From NCBI GenBank assembly GCA_947631055.1, contig CANRJZ010000004.1:1-33728 (forward strand): a DNA stretch of 33,728 nucleotides, in the 5' to 3' direction. Both the position numbers and the translations under genes were made by a program. The notes beneath the pieces are model-generated. The model saw only the letters and a program-made list of their open reading frames with translations. It ran no database searches and had not been told where the DNA came from. This document shows, in pieces, positions 8,151 through 15,491 of this stretch (the first letter of the stretch is position 1; each line of letters begins with the position of its first letter). Source of the DNA: an uncultured Clostridia bacterium. Lineage in GTDB: Bacteria > Bacillota > Clostridia > Oscillospirales > Ruminococcaceae.

Positions 8151-8621
8151 ATGGCAGATGAAAAGAAAAAAGGCATAATTGCCGAATTCAAGGAATTTGT
8201 CGCCAGAGGAAATGTTATCGACATGGCTGTCGGTATTATTATGGGCGGCGCGTTTACTCCTATTGTCAACTCTCTTGTCAACGACATCGTTATGCCTTGC
8301 GTAGGAATGATAACCGGAGGAATAGATTTCTCCGACAAAAAAGTCGTTCTGAAAGATGCGGTCATGAACAGTGAAGGCGTTGAGGAGATCGCCGAAGTTG
8401 CCATAAGATACGGAAGTCTCATTCAGGTGATCATCAATTTCCTGATAATTTCGCTGTGTGTATTTTTCCTTATAAAGGCTATCAACAAGCTCAAAAAGAA
8501 GGAAGAACCGGCTCCCGAAGAACCCGCAGCAGAGCCTGAGCCTACCAAAGAAGAACTTCTTCTTACAGAGATACGCGATCTTCTGAAGGAGAATGCATCT
8601 TCCGAAAATAAAAAGGAATAG
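8151..8621 (+). CDS. mscL: Large-conductance mechanosensitive channel MscL
   Basis: A 156-aa membrane channel that opens under high membrane tension to release solutes on osmotic downshock. The N-terminal helix and first transmembrane segment are typical: [20 protein letters not shown], then [15 protein letters not shown] second transmembrane helix lies at about 87-107. The C-terminal part is Pro/Glu-rich before a final amphipathic helix ([14 protein letters not shown]), as in the pentameric C-terminal bundle. AAAGGAAG lies before the ATG. No clear promoter was found in the 75-bp gap, only a short hairpin (8085-8102). A strong terminator follows. Confidence 0.95.
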   Translation: MADEKKKGIIAEFKEFVARGNVIDMAVGIIMGGAFTPIVNSLVNDIVMPCVGMITGGIDFSDKKVVLKDAVMNSEGVEEIAEVAIRYGSLIQVIINFLIISLCVFFLIKAINKLKKKEEPAPEEPAAEPEPTKEELLLTEIRDLLKENASSENKKE

Positions 8622-8687
8622 AACGGTCCTGTACATATAAATGATCTTGCCGGCAGACGGCAGGTCATAAAAGATCTATGGCATTGT

Positions 8688-8719
8688 AAAAACGGCGCGG
8701 GCATACCGCGCCGTTTTTT
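8688..8719 (+). terminator. Terminator after mscL
   Basis: A 13-bp GC-rich stem (8688-8700 with 8706-8718), 5-nt loop and T6 tail. Confidence 0.85.
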
Positions 8720-8778
8720 AACTTGTTTTGAGGGCGGCAAAGCTCTCAACACTAAATAAAAGTTATAGCTTTTTAAGA

Positions 8779-8807
8779 TTTACAAAAGGATAATAATGTG
8801 ATATAAT
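8779..8807 (+). promoter_or_regulatory. Sigma-A-type promoter for the acyltransferase-rsmA unit
   Basis: TTTACA (8779-8784) and TATAAT (8802-8807) have a 17-bp spacer, about 25 bp before the ATG at 8833. Confidence 0.65.
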
Positions 8808-8832
8808 AAATACAGTTTAAAGGAGGTGTGTT

Positions 8833-9633
8833 ATGTCTGCGGAATTAAAAAACAGCCGGCTGCGGGAGGAAACATCAGAGACCGCTTCCGTATCCGCCGC
8901 TGTAGGAAGATATAACCGCGTCGGTATCCTTGATACTCTTCGCGGAACTGCCATAATTTTTGTGATGATATATCATCTGCTTTATGATCTGATCTTCTTT
9001 GCGGGAAAAGATATACCGTTCTTCTTTTCCGAAGGAATGGATATGATACATAATTTTTTTCTGACCGTGCTTTTCCTTGTGTCGGGCATATGCGCCGGAT
9101 TTTCGGGACATGTCCTGAAACGGGGAGCGGAATTGTTCCTTATGGGAGAGATACTTACGCTGGCAACGGCTGCTTTTTTTCCGGACGAACTTATAGTTTT
9201 CGGAGTGCTGTCGTGTTTCGGTATGTCAATGCTTATATATGGCATAATTTCTCCGGTAATGAAAAAATTGCCTCAGTTGGCTGTATTTGCCGTTTTTGCC
9301 GCTCTTTCAACGATATTTTTCAATTTCCACCGCGATGGGAGCCTGTTTTTTATAATTGACAGCATAAAGCTCGATCTTCCGAGAAATATATATCACCTTT
9401 ATCCTATAGGGATAACGTCGGCAGGATTTCGTTCGGCGGATTATTTCCCGCTGATACCTTACGGGTTTATCTTCCTTGCCGGAACGGGACTGTCCGGATC
9501 ATTTGCCGGAAAGGAGCTGCCGGAATTCCTTTACAAGATAAATTTGCCGATAGTGAACTTCTGCGGAAAATATTCTTTGTGGTTATATATTATTCATCAG
9601 CCGCTGTTTCTGGCAATTACATATTTTATGTGA
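8833..9633 (+). CDS. HGSNAT/DUF1624-type membrane acyltransferase
   Basis: A 266-aa polytopic membrane protein with about seven hydrophobic helices. The opening RVGILDTLRGTAIIFVMIYH followed by YDLIFF is characteristic of the heparan-alpha-glucosaminide N-acetyltransferase-like catalytic domain in bacteria. The conserved His at the end of that block is a candidate active-site residue. The late YPIGITSAGFRSADYFPLIP and WLYIIHQP blocks also fit. Members are thought to move acyl groups across the membrane; the bacterial acceptor is not known. The ribosome binding site AGGAGGTG is strong. rsmA starts 11 bp after its stop, so they are co-transcribed. Confidence 0.8.
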   Translation: MSAELKNSRLREETSETASVSAAVGRYNRVGILDTLRGTAIIFVMIYHLLYDLIFFAGKDIPFFFSEGMDMIHNFFLTVLFLVSGICAGFSGHVLKRGAELFLMGEILTLATAAFFPDELIVFGVLSCFGMSMLIYGIISPVMKKLPQLAVFAVFAALSTIFFNFHRDGSLFFIIDSIKLDLPRNIYHLYPIGITSAGFRSADYFPLIPYGFIFLAGTGLSGSFAGKELPEFLYKINLPIVNFCGKYSLWLYIIHQPLFLAITYFM

Positions 9634-9644
9634 AAGGACGCTTT

Positions 9645-10505
9645 ATGGAAAATCTTACAAATATCAATGTAATAAAAAACATTATGGAACGCCATGGGTT
9701 TTCTTTCAGTAAAAGTCTCGGACAGAATTTTCTTGTCAATCCGTCCGTATGTCCTAAAATTGCCGAAATGGGAAACGCTTCGGAAGGCTGGGGAGTTCTG
9801 GAAATAGGCGCAGGGATCGGAGTTCTCACCAACGAACTTGCCAAAAGAGCCGATAAGGTGGCTGTGATAGAGATCGACGGCAGGCTGATACCGATACTGA
9901 AAGAGACTCTTGCCGAGCATAATAATATTGAAGTAATAAATGAAGATGTTATGAAAGCTGATCTTGCAGGGATAATAAAGGAAAATTTTGCCGGTCTTAA
10001 AGTTGCCGTGTGTGCTAACCTTCCGTATTATATAACATCTCCCGTGATAATGCTGCTCCTTGAAAGCAGACTGCCGATAGATTCGATAACCGTAATGGTA
10101 CAGAAGGAAGCCGGCAAACGCATATGCGCCGGAATGGGCACGCGTGAAGCCGGAGCCGTAACGGCGGCGGTAAGATATTATTCCGAACCGAAAATGCTTT
10201 TTGACGTTTCCCGCGGAAGTTTTATGCCTGCACCGAATGTGGATTCCTGCGTGATAAGGCTGGACGTGCGCAAAGAACCTGCCGTTCATGTGAAAGACGA
10301 AAAATTATTTTTCCGCACGGTGAGAGGAGCCTTTTCGCAGCGCAGGAAAAATCTTGCGAACAGTCTTTCTTCATCACTGGGTATGCCTAAGGAACTCGTA
10401 TCGGCTGCTATAGCGGAAGCGGGACTTGCGGAAAACGTGCGTCCGGAGCAGCTTTCGCTGGAAGAACTCGCCGCCGTTTCCGACTCGATTGCAAAATATT
10501 TATAA
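9645..10505 (+). CDS. rsmA: 16S rRNA dimethyladenosine transferase RsmA (KsgA)
   Basis: A 286-aa class I SAM methyltransferase that dimethylates two adjacent adenosines in the 3' terminal helix of 16S rRNA. Signatures are FSKSLGQNFLVN at the N-terminus, the SAM loop VLEIGAGIGVLT, the acidic IEIDGRL, and CANLPYYITSP (the NLPY catalytic block). The C-terminal helical domain has FSQRRKNLANSL. The start at 9645 follows GAAAGGA; the longer in-frame start at 9579 lies inside the preceding gene and lacks a ribosome site. The usual neighbours (rnmV, veg) are absent. Confidence 0.95.
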   Translation: MENLTNINVIKNIMERHGFSFSKSLGQNFLVNPSVCPKIAEMGNASEGWGVLEIGAGIGVLTNELAKRADKVAVIEIDGRLIPILKETLAEHNNIEVINEDVMKADLAGIIKENFAGLKVAVCANLPYYITSPVIMLLLESRLPIDSITVMVQKEAGKRICAGMGTREAGAVTAAVRYYSEPKMLFDVSRGSFMPAPNVDSCVIRLDVRKEPAVHVKDEKLFFRTVRGAFSQRRKNLANSLSSSLGMPKELVSAAIAEAGLAENVRPEQLSLEELAAVSDSIAKYL

Positions 10506-10579
10506 AACGAACATTTGTGCATACTGCATAATTTCTTCCAAGAAAATTTTCCCAATTATAAAAAAATAACAAAAACCAC

Positions 10580-10608
10580 TTGTTTTTATTCCGGAAATGG
10601 GTTATAAT
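10580..10608 (+). promoter_or_regulatory. Sigma-A-type promoter for ireB
   Basis: TTGTTT (10580-10585) and TATAAT (10603-10608) have a 17-bp spacer. The leader would be about 100 nt. Confidence 0.65.
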
Positions 10609-10715
10609 ATTTATTGTAAGCACAGTATATTGTTTGTGGGGAATATTTTCCGTTAAGGGATATTATTCACGCTTATCCGATGACTGTAAAACTATCTTGC
10701 AAAGGAGTGTTATAA

Positions 10716-10964
10716 ATGAATAACGAACAGACAATGACATTTTCTGTCATAGAAGATAAAGAGGGCGAGATGAAAAAAAATCTTACGGCTATTTATGACG
10801 CTCTTAAAGAAAAGGGATATAATCCCATAAATCAGATAGTTGGTTATATTTTATCGGAAGACCCGACATACATAACCACATACAACAACGCCCGAAGTCT
10901 TATACGGCATATAGACCGTGATGAGCTTTTGCAGGCTCTCGTAAAGTCTTACCTCGGCGAATGA
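10716..10964 (+). CDS. ireB: IreB family regulatory phosphoprotein (UPF0297)
   Basis: An 82-aa protein of the IreB/YrzL family. In Enterococcus faecalis IreB is phosphorylated by the PASTA kinase IreK and affects cephalosporin resistance; the role here is inferred. The conserved N-terminus ([16 protein letters not shown]) with its candidate phospho-threonines, and [20 protein letters not shown], are clear. AAAGGAG lies at 10701. In most Firmicutes this gene sits in alaS-ireB-ruvX, with a DUF1292 gene after it. Here it is alone between rsmA and pdaA. Confidence 0.93.
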   Translation: MNNEQTMTFSVIEDKEGEMKKNLTAIYDALKEKGYNPINQIVGYILSEDPTYITTYNNARSLIRHIDRDELLQALVKSYLGE

Positions 10965-10971
10965 ATGTTAT

Positions 10972-11010
10972 GTGCGTTGTGTGCGGCGGAAGCGTGCAGG
11001 ACGCACTTTT
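10972..11010 (+). terminator. Possible terminator after ireB
   Basis: GTGCGT (10972-10977) can pair with ACGCAC (11001-11006), with weaker pairing inside the large loop and a TTTT tail. It would make ireB monocistronic. Confidence 0.4.
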
Positions 11011-11176
11011 ATTTTGCCTGTAAAGATATGGCAGATCAATGTTTCCAAATTGAAATTAAATTGTAACCGTTTTGTAGTTTTATTTTGCCTCGGAATGTGC
11101 TAAAATATAGATGTAATAAATCAAGCGGCCGCAGTTTATAATAGTAATGTTCTTTAAAACGCATATGGAGGCTTTT

Positions 11177-11944
11177 ATGTTAAAAAAGATCATTACTGCT
11201 GTTATAGCTGCGGTGTGTATCGGGACGCTTTCTGTCAATGCGGCGGATATAAATTCTCTTGACAGGACCTGTCATGGCTATGGTCAGGGAAGAGAGGTCG
11301 ATGACTGCAACCGTCCGACAGGCGCTGCTGCTTTCAATGATGAATACGGCTGTTACGGCTGTAGGGCAATGCTTGATGATGACAAAAAAATATGTCTTAC
11401 TTTCGATCAGGGATATGAAAACGGCTATACCGGACAGATCCTTGATACGCTTAAAGAAAAGAATGTCAGGGCGGTATTCTTTCTCACCGGAGATTACGCC
11501 AAGCGGAACGAAAAACTCGTCCGCAGAATGATAGATGAAGGTCATATCATCGGAAATCATGGAATGGAACATTTATCTTTGCCGTCTCTTTCAATAGAAG
11601 ATGCTGAAAATGAGATAATGTCGCTCCATGAATTCGTCAAGGAAAAATACGGCTGTGAAATGCAGTATTTCCGTCCGCCATGCGGGGAATATTCAGAACA
11701 GTCTATGGCAATATGCCAAAAGCTTGGTTACAAGACTTTGCTGTGGAGCTTTGCTTACGAGGACTGGAACGTAAATTCTCAGCCGGATCCGTCGGCAGCT
11801 TTCAAGCGCGTCTCTGAGGCGGCGCACGGCGGAGAGATATGTCTTCTGCACAGTGTTTCCGCGACAAATGCGGAGATACTTCCAAAGGTGATCGACAGCT
11901 TCAGGGAACAGGGCTTTGAGCTTGGACTTCCCGATGAAGAGTAA
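11177..11944 (+). CDS. pdaA: PdaA-type peptidoglycan (muramic) deacetylase
   Basis: A 255-aa exported NodB-domain deacetylase. A signal peptide (LKKIITAVIAAVCIG...VNAA) is followed by LTFDQGYENGYT and FFLTGDYA. The metal-binding GNHGMEH has His128 and His132. RPPCGEYSE, LLWSFAYEDWNV and LLHSVS follow. The FD-x-GYENGYT block and the tail are typical of PdaA rather than of chitin or xylan deacetylases. PdaA makes muramic delta-lactam in the spore cortex of Bacillus, needed for germination. The second Asp of the usual TFDDG is Gln78 here (Asn in Bacillus PdaA). The start at 11177 has GGAG 5 nt upstream; the in-frame ATG at 11147 does not. Confidence 0.85.
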   Translation: MLKKIITAVIAAVCIGTLSVNAADINSLDRTCHGYGQGREVDDCNRPTGAAAFNDEYGCYGCRAMLDDDKKICLTFDQGYENGYTGQILDTLKEKNVRAVFFLTGDYAKRNEKLVRRMIDEGHIIGNHGMEHLSLPSLSIEDAENEIMSLHEFVKEKYGCEMQYFRPPCGEYSEQSMAICQKLGYKTLLWSFAYEDWNVNSQPDPSAAFKRVSEAAHGGEICLLHSVSATNAEILPKVIDSFREQGFELGLPDEE

Positions 11945-12047
11945 ATGTGCTATTCATTGTAAGGGATAGATCCCTTTTAATGATATTTCTCGGCTTGCCG
12001 ATGCAGACGGTAAGCTTCCGAGTCTCTCCTTGTTTTATTTTCTTTGA

Positions 12048-12082
12048 AGGCGGAACTGCGCTAACAGTTCCGCCTGTTTTCT
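12048..12082 (+). terminator. Terminator downstream of pdaA
   Basis: An 11-bp stem (12048-12058 with 12065-12075), 6-nt loop, followed by a T-rich tail. Confidence 0.75.
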
Positions 12083-12098
12083 TTTTGGGCAGGCTGAG

Positions 12099-12113
12099 GC
12101 AGGCTGAGCCTGC
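12099..12113. repeat. Short GCAGGC-TGA-GCCTGC hairpin
   Basis: A perfect 6-bp stem abutting the left end of 80-bp repeat copy B. It is the G-C variant of the hairpin at 6426-6440. A second AGGCTGAG unit lies just before it (12091). Confidence 0.65.
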
Positions 12114-12194
12114 ACGCGTATATCCTCTTATAAGATAGCGCGGGTAATAATATTATTCTTGGACTATTTTATTATAGTTAGGTAAATTATAATA
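12111..12194 (+). repeat. 80-bp dispersed intergenic repeat, copy B
   Basis: Same element and same strand as 6438-6520 and 30391-30468. The right-hand half, from TTGGACTATTTTATTATAG through TAAATTATAATA, is nearly identical to copy A. The left half, with CGGGTAATAATATT, matches copy C better. Confidence 0.75.
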
Positions 12195-12229
12195 AAAGAA
12201 TTCCCGCTGTATAAGCGGGAATTCTTTTA
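12193..12229. terminator. Bidirectional terminator at the end of the ImmA gene
   Basis: A perfect 16-bp stem (12193-12208 with 12214-12229) with a 5-nt loop, A-rich and T-rich at its two ends, just past the minus-strand stop at 12235. Confidence 0.85.
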
Positions 12230-12234
12230 TGGCG

Positions 12235-12897
12235 TTATTCTATGCATATTTCACAGGGCTCGTAATATCCGTTTTGTATATCTTCATTCGTAAGCCGCCG
12301 TTTATTGCTTTTATCCTTGATTATGTAACAGTCTTCCGTATGATATTTTGTTCCCGAATCGGTCACGTAATATTTCCCGTAATATTTTTGCTCCATAGCT
12401 TCATATACGGATACGGCGGCGGTAACTGCTGTCAATATGACCACAACAGTACAAAAAAGAGTCAGGAGCTTATGTTTAGCCAATTTACGGCGTACCCGCG
12501 TAAAAATATTCGGGTTGAGAAGCTTGTGAACAAATTCGTTGGCTTCGTATTCTTCGGTAACATCTTTGCCGATGACAGGAGATGTACTGAGATGACCGCA
12601 GAAAATATGCCCCGTCTCATGCGCAAGAACTATGCATTTTTCCTCTTCGGAAAGACCTTCATTCACGAATACTATTCTGTAATTGCTGTCCGCATATGTA
12701 AAACCGCGGGAATTGTCGGCATAGTTCCGTAATTTCAGTTCGCTGATAATGGTATCGGAATCTTCATTGCTGCCGAATTCGGCTACTATATATCCAAGCT
12801 GTTCAAGGATATTTTTAAGAGTATCCGAGTTTATCCCGGCAGGACGGTATTTGTTCAGGAACTCCTTGGCTTTGATGCTTCCGTTATTTTTTGACAT
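12235..12897 (-). CDS. ImmA/IrrE-family metallopeptidase with membrane anchor and C-terminal Cys/His module
   Basis: A 220-aa protein. Residues about 60-130 are an M78-type zinc protease domain with H93-E-T-G-H97 (HExxH) and the downstream EAN motif with Glu118. A single hydrophobic helix at about 143-165 follows. A C-terminal module (about 172-220) has KYHTEDC (His186, Cys190) and EPCEIC (Cys215, Cys218), resembling the small Ada-like zinc-binding tail found on other clostridial proteins. ImmA proteases cleave a partner XRE repressor to switch on its targets. The XRE gene lies 151 bp upstream on the same strand. The ribosome site GGAAGG lies about 12 nt before the ATG. No integrative element surrounds the pair. 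Confidence 0.75.
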   Translation of the reverse strand: MSKNNGSIKAKEFLNKYRPAGINSDTLKNILEQLGYIVAEFGSNEDSDTIISELKLRNYADNSRGFTYADSNYRIVFVNEGLSEEEKCIVLAHETGHIFCGHLSTSPVIGKDVTEEYEANEFVHKLLNPNIFTRVRRKLAKHKLLTLFCTVVVILTAVTAAVSVYEAMEQKYYGKYYVTDSGTKYHTEDCYIIKDKSNKRRLTNEDIQNGYYEPCEICIE

Positions 12898-13048
12898 ATT
12901 TTACGACCTTCCCCGAAAAGCAACGGGTATACCCCTTTCAGCGTTAATGCCGCTTATTATAAAACGGAATTATATACTATTCTGTGGTTTATGCTCGCTA
13001 AGCGCATATCAGACCGCAAATGTTTTACGGTCTGATACAGGGCGGATA

Positions 13049-13597
13049 TTATTTGCCTATCCTGCGGCCTCTCATCTTTTTGATAACGCCGTCTACTTTT
13101 TCACTGCGGGAAGGCTTTTTCATAAAGTTCATTCCGTCAAAAGACTTGACGACCGATTCGCCGGTCTGATTGGTGCAGCGGGCATATTCGATCATTATAA
13201 GCGTTTTGATCGTAGTCAGGGCGTTTTCATCAAGTTTGTTGAATACGTCCGGATAATTTTCTGAAAGCTTGAGCATCATTTCATCGGTAGCTGTATCTTC
13301 CGAGTTTATGCCGGCAATAAACTTGTGCGGGAAAGCGTCGCTGCCTCTTATAAGATCTCTGGTCTCGGACTTGTTGTCAAAATAGAAGATAAGCGAAAGG
13401 TAAGTATTCCAGCCCATAGGTCTGTCGCTGCGTTCGATGGCTCCGTAAGTCTGCCTTGAAACTCCTATTATGCTGGCGAGATCGTCCTGTGATACTCCCG
13501 CCTTCATTCTAAGAAACGGAAGATCGGATCGGAGTTCGGCAATATACTTCTTTTTCTCTGCCTCGGATATGATCGTTTTCAGTAAACGCTGTTCCAT
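13049..13597 (-). CDS. XRE-family helix-turn-helix transcriptional regulator
   Basis: A 182-aa protein. After a helical N-terminal extension, residues about 28-75 form an XRE-type HTH (RMKAGVSQDDLASIIGVSRQ and TYGAIERSDRPMGWNTY). The C-terminal 100 residues are not recognised; they may hold a dimerisation or protease-sensitive region and end in a basic stretch (MRGRRIGK). GAGGTG lies before the ATG and a perfect-spacing promoter is upstream. Its pairing with the downstream ImmA-type gene suggests it is the repressor that protease inactivates; this is inference by analogy with ImmR/ImmA of ICEBs1. Confidence 0.8.
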   Translation of the reverse strand: MEQRLLKTIISEAEKKKYIAELRSDLPFLRMKAGVSQDDLASIIGVSRQTYGAIERSDRPMGWNTYLSLIFYFDNKSETRDLIRGSDAFPHKFIAGINSEDTATDEMMLKLSENYPDVFNKLDENALTTIKTLIMIEYARCTNQTGESVVKSFDGMNFMKKPSRSEKVDGVIKKMRGRRIGK

Positions 13598-13619
13598 AAT
13601 AACACCTCACAATTATTTT

Positions 13620-13637
13620 AAGTAAAAAATATTACTT
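13620..13637. promoter_or_regulatory. Candidate operator of the XRE regulator
   Basis: The inverted repeat AAGTAA-6-TTACTT lies just downstream of the minus-strand -10 box, where a bound repressor would block its own promoter. Only the symmetry and position support it. Confidence 0.35.
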
Positions 13638-13645
13638 CGCTCATA

Positions 13646-13674
13646 ATTATACATTGGGTACTGCAAAATATCAA
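13646..13674 (-). promoter_or_regulatory. Sigma-A-type promoter for the XRE-ImmA operon
   Basis: On the minus strand, TTGATA (13674-13669) and TATAAT (13651-13646) are separated by 17 bp. Confidence 0.7.
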
Positions 13675-13781
13675 TGTTTTTTCGCGTAATTTTACAAAAT
13701 ATTTACATTTTTTGTTTGCGCATATGCTGCTTGACGGCAAAAGCCATAATTTTTTTGAGTTCTTCTGCGTATAATATTATT

Positions 13782-14750
13782 ATGAAGAGCATAAAAAAAG
13801 AAATTTCAAGACCGGACGTTTTTATAATCGGCGCAGGTCCGGCAGGCATAACTGCGGCAATCTATGCCGCAAGAGCAGGACTTTCCGCGGTCATATCGGA
13901 AAATTCGGTGGTAGGCGGACAGATATCGCAGAGCAGTATGGTGGGCAATTATCCCGGATTTGAAAATATTACCGGTGCGGAGCTTGCCGAAAAATTCCGC
14001 GGACATCTGTATTCCCTCGGAATGCAGATAGAAGAGTTTGATCCTATCGAACGTGCAGAGTTTTCGCACGGAGAAAAAAGGATCTTCACCGGAACTCATA
14101 TTTACGAACCGTTATCGGTGATAATAGCTTCAGGAGCGTCACCGAGAAAACTTCCTCTTAAAGACGCGGAAAAATTTGAAGGAAGGGGGATCCATTACTG
14201 TGCGCTGTGCGACGGGAACGCATATAAGGGTATGAACGTAGGCGTTGTCGGAGGAGGGAGCGCAGCTGCCGAGGAAGCACTATATCTTTCCGGTATTGCG
14301 GAAAAGGTCGTTGTTATCAGGAGAAAAAATTATTTCCATGCCGAAAAACCTCTTGTAGATAAAATGGAAAGGACTCCCAATATAGATGTTCTTTACAATA
14401 CGGATATCGTAGGTCTCCAAGGAGAAAAATTTCTTAGCGGCGTCCGCTTAAAGGACGTTTCTTCACCGGAGGGAAGACGCTATGATATCCCTTTGTCGGC
14501 GCTGTTCGTGTATATCGGCAGAGAGCCGGGCACGGAACTTTTCGGGAAAAGCATAACTCTTGATCGGTATGGATATATTATTACCGACGAGGATATGAGG
14601 ACTGATATAGACGGAGTATTTGCTGCCGGAGATGTGCGGGCAAAACGTTACAGGCAGATAGTTACCGCCGTTTCGGACGGCGCTGCCGCAGCACTTAGTG
14701 CAGAAAGATATATTTCCGGTCAGACCTCTTTATTACAAAAGGAGAATTAA
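13782..14750 (+). CDS. Thioredoxin reductase-like FAD/NAD(P)-dependent oxidoreductase
   Basis: A 322-aa flavoprotein of the thioredoxin-reductase family. The FAD loop is FIIGAGPAGITAA and the redox disulfide is C140-A-L-C143 in HYCALCDG (CATC in classical TrxB). The NAD(P) loop is VGVVGGGSAAAEEAL with IRRKNYFHA after it, and the FAD-closing motif is VFAAGDVR. It reduces a thioredoxin-like partner, probably the glutaredoxin-like protein encoded 1 bp downstream. The start at 13782 is where family homology begins. It has no Shine-Dalgarno, and TATAAT lies at 13770-13775, only 6 nt upstream, raising the possibility of a leaderless message. An in-frame ATG at 13674 would add an implausible hydrophobic extension. 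Confidence 0.88.
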   Translation: MKSIKKEISRPDVFIIGAGPAGITAAIYAARAGLSAVISENSVVGGQISQSSMVGNYPGFENITGAELAEKFRGHLYSLGMQIEEFDPIERAEFSHGEKRIFTGTHIYEPLSVIIASGASPRKLPLKDAEKFEGRGIHYCALCDGNAYKGMNVGVVGGGSAAAEEALYLSGIAEKVVVIRRKNYFHAEKPLVDKMERTPNIDVLYNTDIVGLQGEKFLSGVRLKDVSSPEGRRYDIPLSALFVYIGREPGTELFGKSITLDRYGYIITDEDMRTDIDGVFAAGDVRAKRYRQIVTAVSDGAAAALSAERYISGQTSLLQKEN

Positions 14751-14751
14751 A

Positions 14752-14982
14752 ATGATAAAAGTATTTTCATCGGACGGCTGCGGGTATTGCGCAAAGCTCA
14801 AAGCATACCTTGACAGCAAAAATGTGGACTATGAGGTGATAGACGTTGATGAATCACGCGAAAATTACGAAAAACTTGTTGAGATATCCGGTCAGACAGG
14901 CATACCTGTGGCGGTATCTGACAGCGGCAATTATGTTATAGGCTTCGATAAGCCTAAGATAGACAGTATGCTTGGAATATGA
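14752..14982 (+). CDS. Glutaredoxin-like (NrdH-type) redox protein
   Basis: A 76-aa thioredoxin-fold protein with the active site C10-G-Y-C13 close to the N-terminus, the cis-proline segment TGIPVAV, and GFDKPKIDSML at the end. The small size and the adjacent thioredoxin-reductase-like gene fit an NrdH-type redoxin, reduced by that enzyme rather than by glutathione. GGAG lies 7 nt before the ATG, and the ATG begins 1 bp after the preceding stop, so the two are translationally linked. A longer frame starting inside the upstream gene is unlikely. Confidence 0.87.
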   Translation: MIKVFSSDGCGYCAKLKAYLDSKNVDYEVIDVDESRENYEKLVEISGQTGIPVAVSDSGNYVIGFDKPKIDSMLGI

Positions 14983-15066
14983 GACACAGCAAATGCAGTG
15001 TTCAGGGTCAGAAGCTGAGATAAAGGAATATAAAGATCGTGACAAAGCAAAATAAAAAAATATCTC

Positions 15067-15095
15067 TTGACAAAAGCATTTTCATATGTTACAAT
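15067..15095 (+). promoter_or_regulatory. Sigma-A promoter of the tyrS T-box unit
   Basis: TTGACA (15067-15072) and TACAAT (15090-15095) have a 17-bp spacer. The start would fall near 15102, just before T-box stem I. Confidence 0.8.
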
Positions 15096-15104
15096 GTTTT
15101 CATA

Positions 15105-15345
15105 TCAAAATGCTGTGAAGTGAAGAAGTAACCGTCTGCGATCCGTTTCAGAGAGTCCTTGGCAGGTGAAAAAGGATAACGGAACTTTCGGCGAATACAT
15201 CACGGAGCTTGTACCCTGAACCTACAGTAAGGGTATGCGGTCAACGCCCGTTAAAACGTTCAAAGGTCGGGTAATACCCGATAAATTGAGGTGGTACCGC
15301 GGTCATTTCGCCCTCTGCATATCAGCAGTGGGCGTTTATTTTTTG
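15105..15345 (+). ncRNA. Tyrosine-specific T-box leader
   Basis: The stem I landmarks AGAGAGTC and GGCAGGTGAAAAA are present. The specifier bulge GAATAC offers TAC (15196-15198), a tyrosine codon. The T-box antiterminator sequence GAGGTGGTACCGCGG lies at 15288-15302, with the GGTACC core that pairs with the uncharged tRNA end. A terminator follows: CGCCC (15309-15313) with GGGCG (15330-15334), plus inner CTGC/GCAG, then a T-rich tail. Uncharged tRNA-Tyr binding should favour readthrough into tyrS. Confidence 0.93.
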
Positions 15346-15491
15346 CGGGATCTGTTGAAAGGCTGTGATATAAGTGAGATCATTATTTGATTTCATGGTT
15401 TATGAAAAAATTTACGGGACACAAAAATATTAATGCAGCACTGCAAAATAGTTTTGAATGCTGCCTTAAATAAAAAGTTAGGAGAATTATT

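Noticed and set aside
9579-9644. Upstream extension of rsmA
   Set aside because: It overlaps the preceding gene, has no ribosome site, and family homology begins after 9645.
13007-13037. Terminator between the XRE and ImmA genes
   Set aside because: The 10-bp stem has an 11-nt loop and no T run on the minus strand, so readthrough is more likely.
12235-13597. Prophage or integrative element suggested by the XRE/ImmA pair
   Set aside because: No integrase, attachment site or structural or transfer gene is nearby; neighbours are ordinary chromosomal genes.
13674-13781. Upstream extension of the thioredoxin-reductase-like gene
   Set aside because: The extra 36 residues are hydrophobic and unlike the family, and the ATG overlaps the -35 box of the divergent promoter.
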